Part shown: positions 6,540 to 7,300 of the stretch, in pieces | How the letters are laid out: the number at the start of each line of letters is the position of its first letter | Numbering within the stretch: the stretch's first letter is position 1 | The notes under the pieces: model-generated | Database searches by the model: none | What the model was told of the DNA's origin: nothing | The model's input: only the letters and a program-made list of their open reading frames with translations | NCBI GenBank assembly: GCA_050014815.1 | Contig: JBEKCP010000309.1 | Coordinates: 1-7,300 of the forward strand | Reading direction: 5' to 3' | Source of the DNA: JBEKCP01 sp050014815 | GTDB lineage: Bacteria > Planctomycetota > Planctomycetia > Pirellulales > Thermoguttaceae | DNA: 7,300 nt | Program-made: the position numbers and the translations under genes

Positions 6540-6548
6540 GGCTTGCTA

Positions 6549-6554
6549 CTCCTC
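6549..6554 (-). promoter_or_regulatory. Ribosome binding site of the NRAMP fusion gene
   Basis: GAGGAG lies 9 bases before the ATG at 6539 and supports that start over the internal ATG at codon 20. Confidence 0.75.
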
Positions 6555-6824
6555 AGGTCCTAGAACTCGGGTCTTGGGCCTAGTTTGCGGAAGGCTGCCG
6601 ATTCGTAGGGTGGGACAAGCGCCGCGAGCCCCACCATCAGCCTTACGGGGTCCGCCTGCGCCCGAAGTGGCCGAGGCCAGAGCGCCCAAGGTGGTTCAGA
6701 TCACGGCTTCTACCGCACACGAGGAACTCGGCGTGAGATTCCGTGGCGCGGCGAGGCTTGATGGATCAGATAGAAAGATGGTCTCGATCCCAGAGGGCGG
6801 ACTGCCCGGCCGGGAACCGAGGAC
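6555..6824. other. Upstream region of the transporter gene, no gene seen
   Basis: About 270 bases hold no frame that resembles a protein. This is where a promoter and leader for the NRAMP fusion would lie on the minus strand. I looked for an M-box (Mg2+ riboswitch) and did not recognise its conserved core. Visible structure includes the small repeat at 6609-6635 and a 10-base palindrome CCCGGCCGGG at 6805-6814. Confidence 0.4.
6609..6635. repeat. Short GGTGGG/CCCACC stem-loop, dispersed-repeat-like
   Basis: The arms GGTGGG (6609-6614) and CCCACC (6630-6635) can pair over a 15-base loop. The wording TAGGGTGGGACAAGCG...CCCCACCATC resembles, from memory, a small repeat scattered between genes in planctomycetes and other GC-rich bacteria. 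No second copy is present in this window. Confidence 0.4.
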
Positions 6825-7126
6825 TTACAGACGAGGGCCCAGTGAGGGAGGGCTATGGTCGTAGCGGTACTCAGGCTCTTCAGCGAACGACGGGTGGGTA
6901 AGGAGCGGACTTGACCCGGCCCGCTCGGCGCAACGCAAGACACGCTTGGCTGCGGCCGAGACAGAGAAAAGGCCCGACCTGAGAGAACGGCTCTGCCGCA
7001 CGTCGTTGGGCGATGTGCGCCGTCTTACAAAGGACGGCGAACATCGCCAAACGGCATCAAGGGCAACAAGAGAAGCCTGGAGGGGCGTCAACGCTCCAGG
7101 CCAGAAACGTCGGGGCGGGCTGTTCA
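6825..7126 (-). CDS. Doubtful small ORF of 100 codons with a good ribosome binding site
   Basis: I do not recognise this product. The ATG at 7126 is preceded by AGGAGG (7135-7140) with an 8-base spacer, as good as any start in the window, and the frame stays open for 100 codons to a TAA at 6825. The predicted protein is rich in Ser, Arg, Pro and Leu, has no membrane segment or motif, and much of it would be encoded by two strong hairpins (7002-7055 and 7075-7101). Its composition is like that of a chance open frame in GC-rich DNA. It may instead be noncoding sequence with a fortuitous start. Confidence 0.22.
7002..7055. repeat. Long imperfect hairpin, 23-position stem
   Basis: Bases 7002-7024 pair with 7033-7055 over an 8-base loop (TTACAAAG). 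The inner 16 positions have one mismatch (7017/7040). The outer part adds six pairs, including one G-T wobble, beyond a second mismatch (7008/7049). Such a stem is far longer than expected by chance. It could be a structured RNA, a terminator-like element or part of a decayed mobile element. Confidence 0.8.
7075..7101. repeat. Second hairpin, GCCTGGAG/CTCCAGGC
   Basis: A perfect 8-pair stem (7075-7082 with 7094-7101) encloses an 11-base loop. It lies 20 bases from the long hairpin. A run of six T at 7127-7132 follows on the plus strand, too far (25 bases) for a classical intrinsic terminator. Confidence 0.6.
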
Positions 7127-7172
7127 TTTTTTGTCCTCCTGATCTGCCCGGCCGTCTTGAAGGCTGGACGAT

Positions 7173-7300
7173 CTCCTCCTTCCAGTCGTAATAACGGTGG
7201 CCGTGGTGGCGCTGCAAGACGCGTTCCACGGCGGCGCCGATCTTCTCCGCTTTCTTCAACTGCCCCTTCTCCACGCGCGCTTGCACCTTCTGCAACCCGG
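7173..7300 (-). pseudogene. IS4/IS1634-like transposase fragment, cut by the window edge
   Basis: The open frame enters from beyond the right edge and reads LQKVQARVEKGQLKKAEKIG followed by AAVERVLQRHHGHRYYDWKEE. This resembles the middle of IS1634-type transposases, where a charged helical linker ending in a HGHRYFxW-like motif precedes the second half of the catalytic domain. After about 7173 the frame changes to low-complexity sequence (VQPSRRPGRSGGQ) that does not resemble the family, so the homology appears to break off there. The gene is therefore a 5' fragment whose start lies outside the window. The family call is from memory of the motif, and only some 42 residues are available. Confidence 0.5.

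Noticed and set aside
6540..6860. Possible M-box Mg2+ riboswitch ahead of the transporter
   Set aside because: The conserved core of the M-box was not recognisable on the minus strand. A covariance-model search would be decisive; a high-scoring hit would restore the idea.
7075..7132. Intrinsic terminator formed by the 8-pair hairpin and the T-run
   Set aside because: The T-run begins 25 bases after the stem, too far for a classical terminator.
1..7300. CRISPR array, tRNA or rRNA genes
   Set aside because: No regularly spaced direct repeats, no cloverleaf-like sequence and no recognisable rRNA segments were seen.

Overview
The window looks like a piece of a GC-rich bacterial chromosome, most likely a planctomycete of the Pirellulales type. 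This rests on general character rather than a marker gene: an OprB-type outer-membrane porin, a distant bacillithiol-synthase-like protein, and a stem-loop (AGCCCGAAGCGCAAGCGA and its complement) that I recall as an abundant dispersed repeat in Pirellulaceae. All convincing genes lie on the minus strand. In transcription order they run from high to low coordinates.

Right edge (about 6540-7300): the tail of an IS4/IS1634-like transposase enters from outside the window and breaks off near 7173. A stretch with strong hairpins and one doubtful 100-codon ORF follows. Centre right (4230-6539): a long transporter gene joins an NRAMP-type membrane core to a PRC-barrel-like segment, an MgtE-type N domain and a CBS motif, the Mg2+-sensing parts of MgtE channels. 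Its 3' end runs through a broken mgtC gene whose start and end survive but whose middle is gone. Centre (3853-4210): a truncated IS5-type transposase sits directly behind mgtC, after an 11-G run. Centre left (2017-3606): an OprB-family porin, followed in the same frame by the orphan C-terminal tail of a second, diverged porin (1912-2016). Left (306-1910): a distant BshC-like protein starts one base after the tail's stop codon. Its 3' flank holds a large nested inverted repeat (165-286).

As a unit, the NRAMP/MgtE-sensor fusion, MgtC and the OprB porin suggest a divalent-cation (probably Mg2+) acquisition locus spanning inner and outer membranes. It has been reshaped by several deletions and at least one IS insertion. 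The main novelty candidate is the NRAMP transporter carrying MgtE-type regulatory domains. The main caution is that the same region shows clear gene breakage, so the fusion may be a deletion product rather than a designed architecture.
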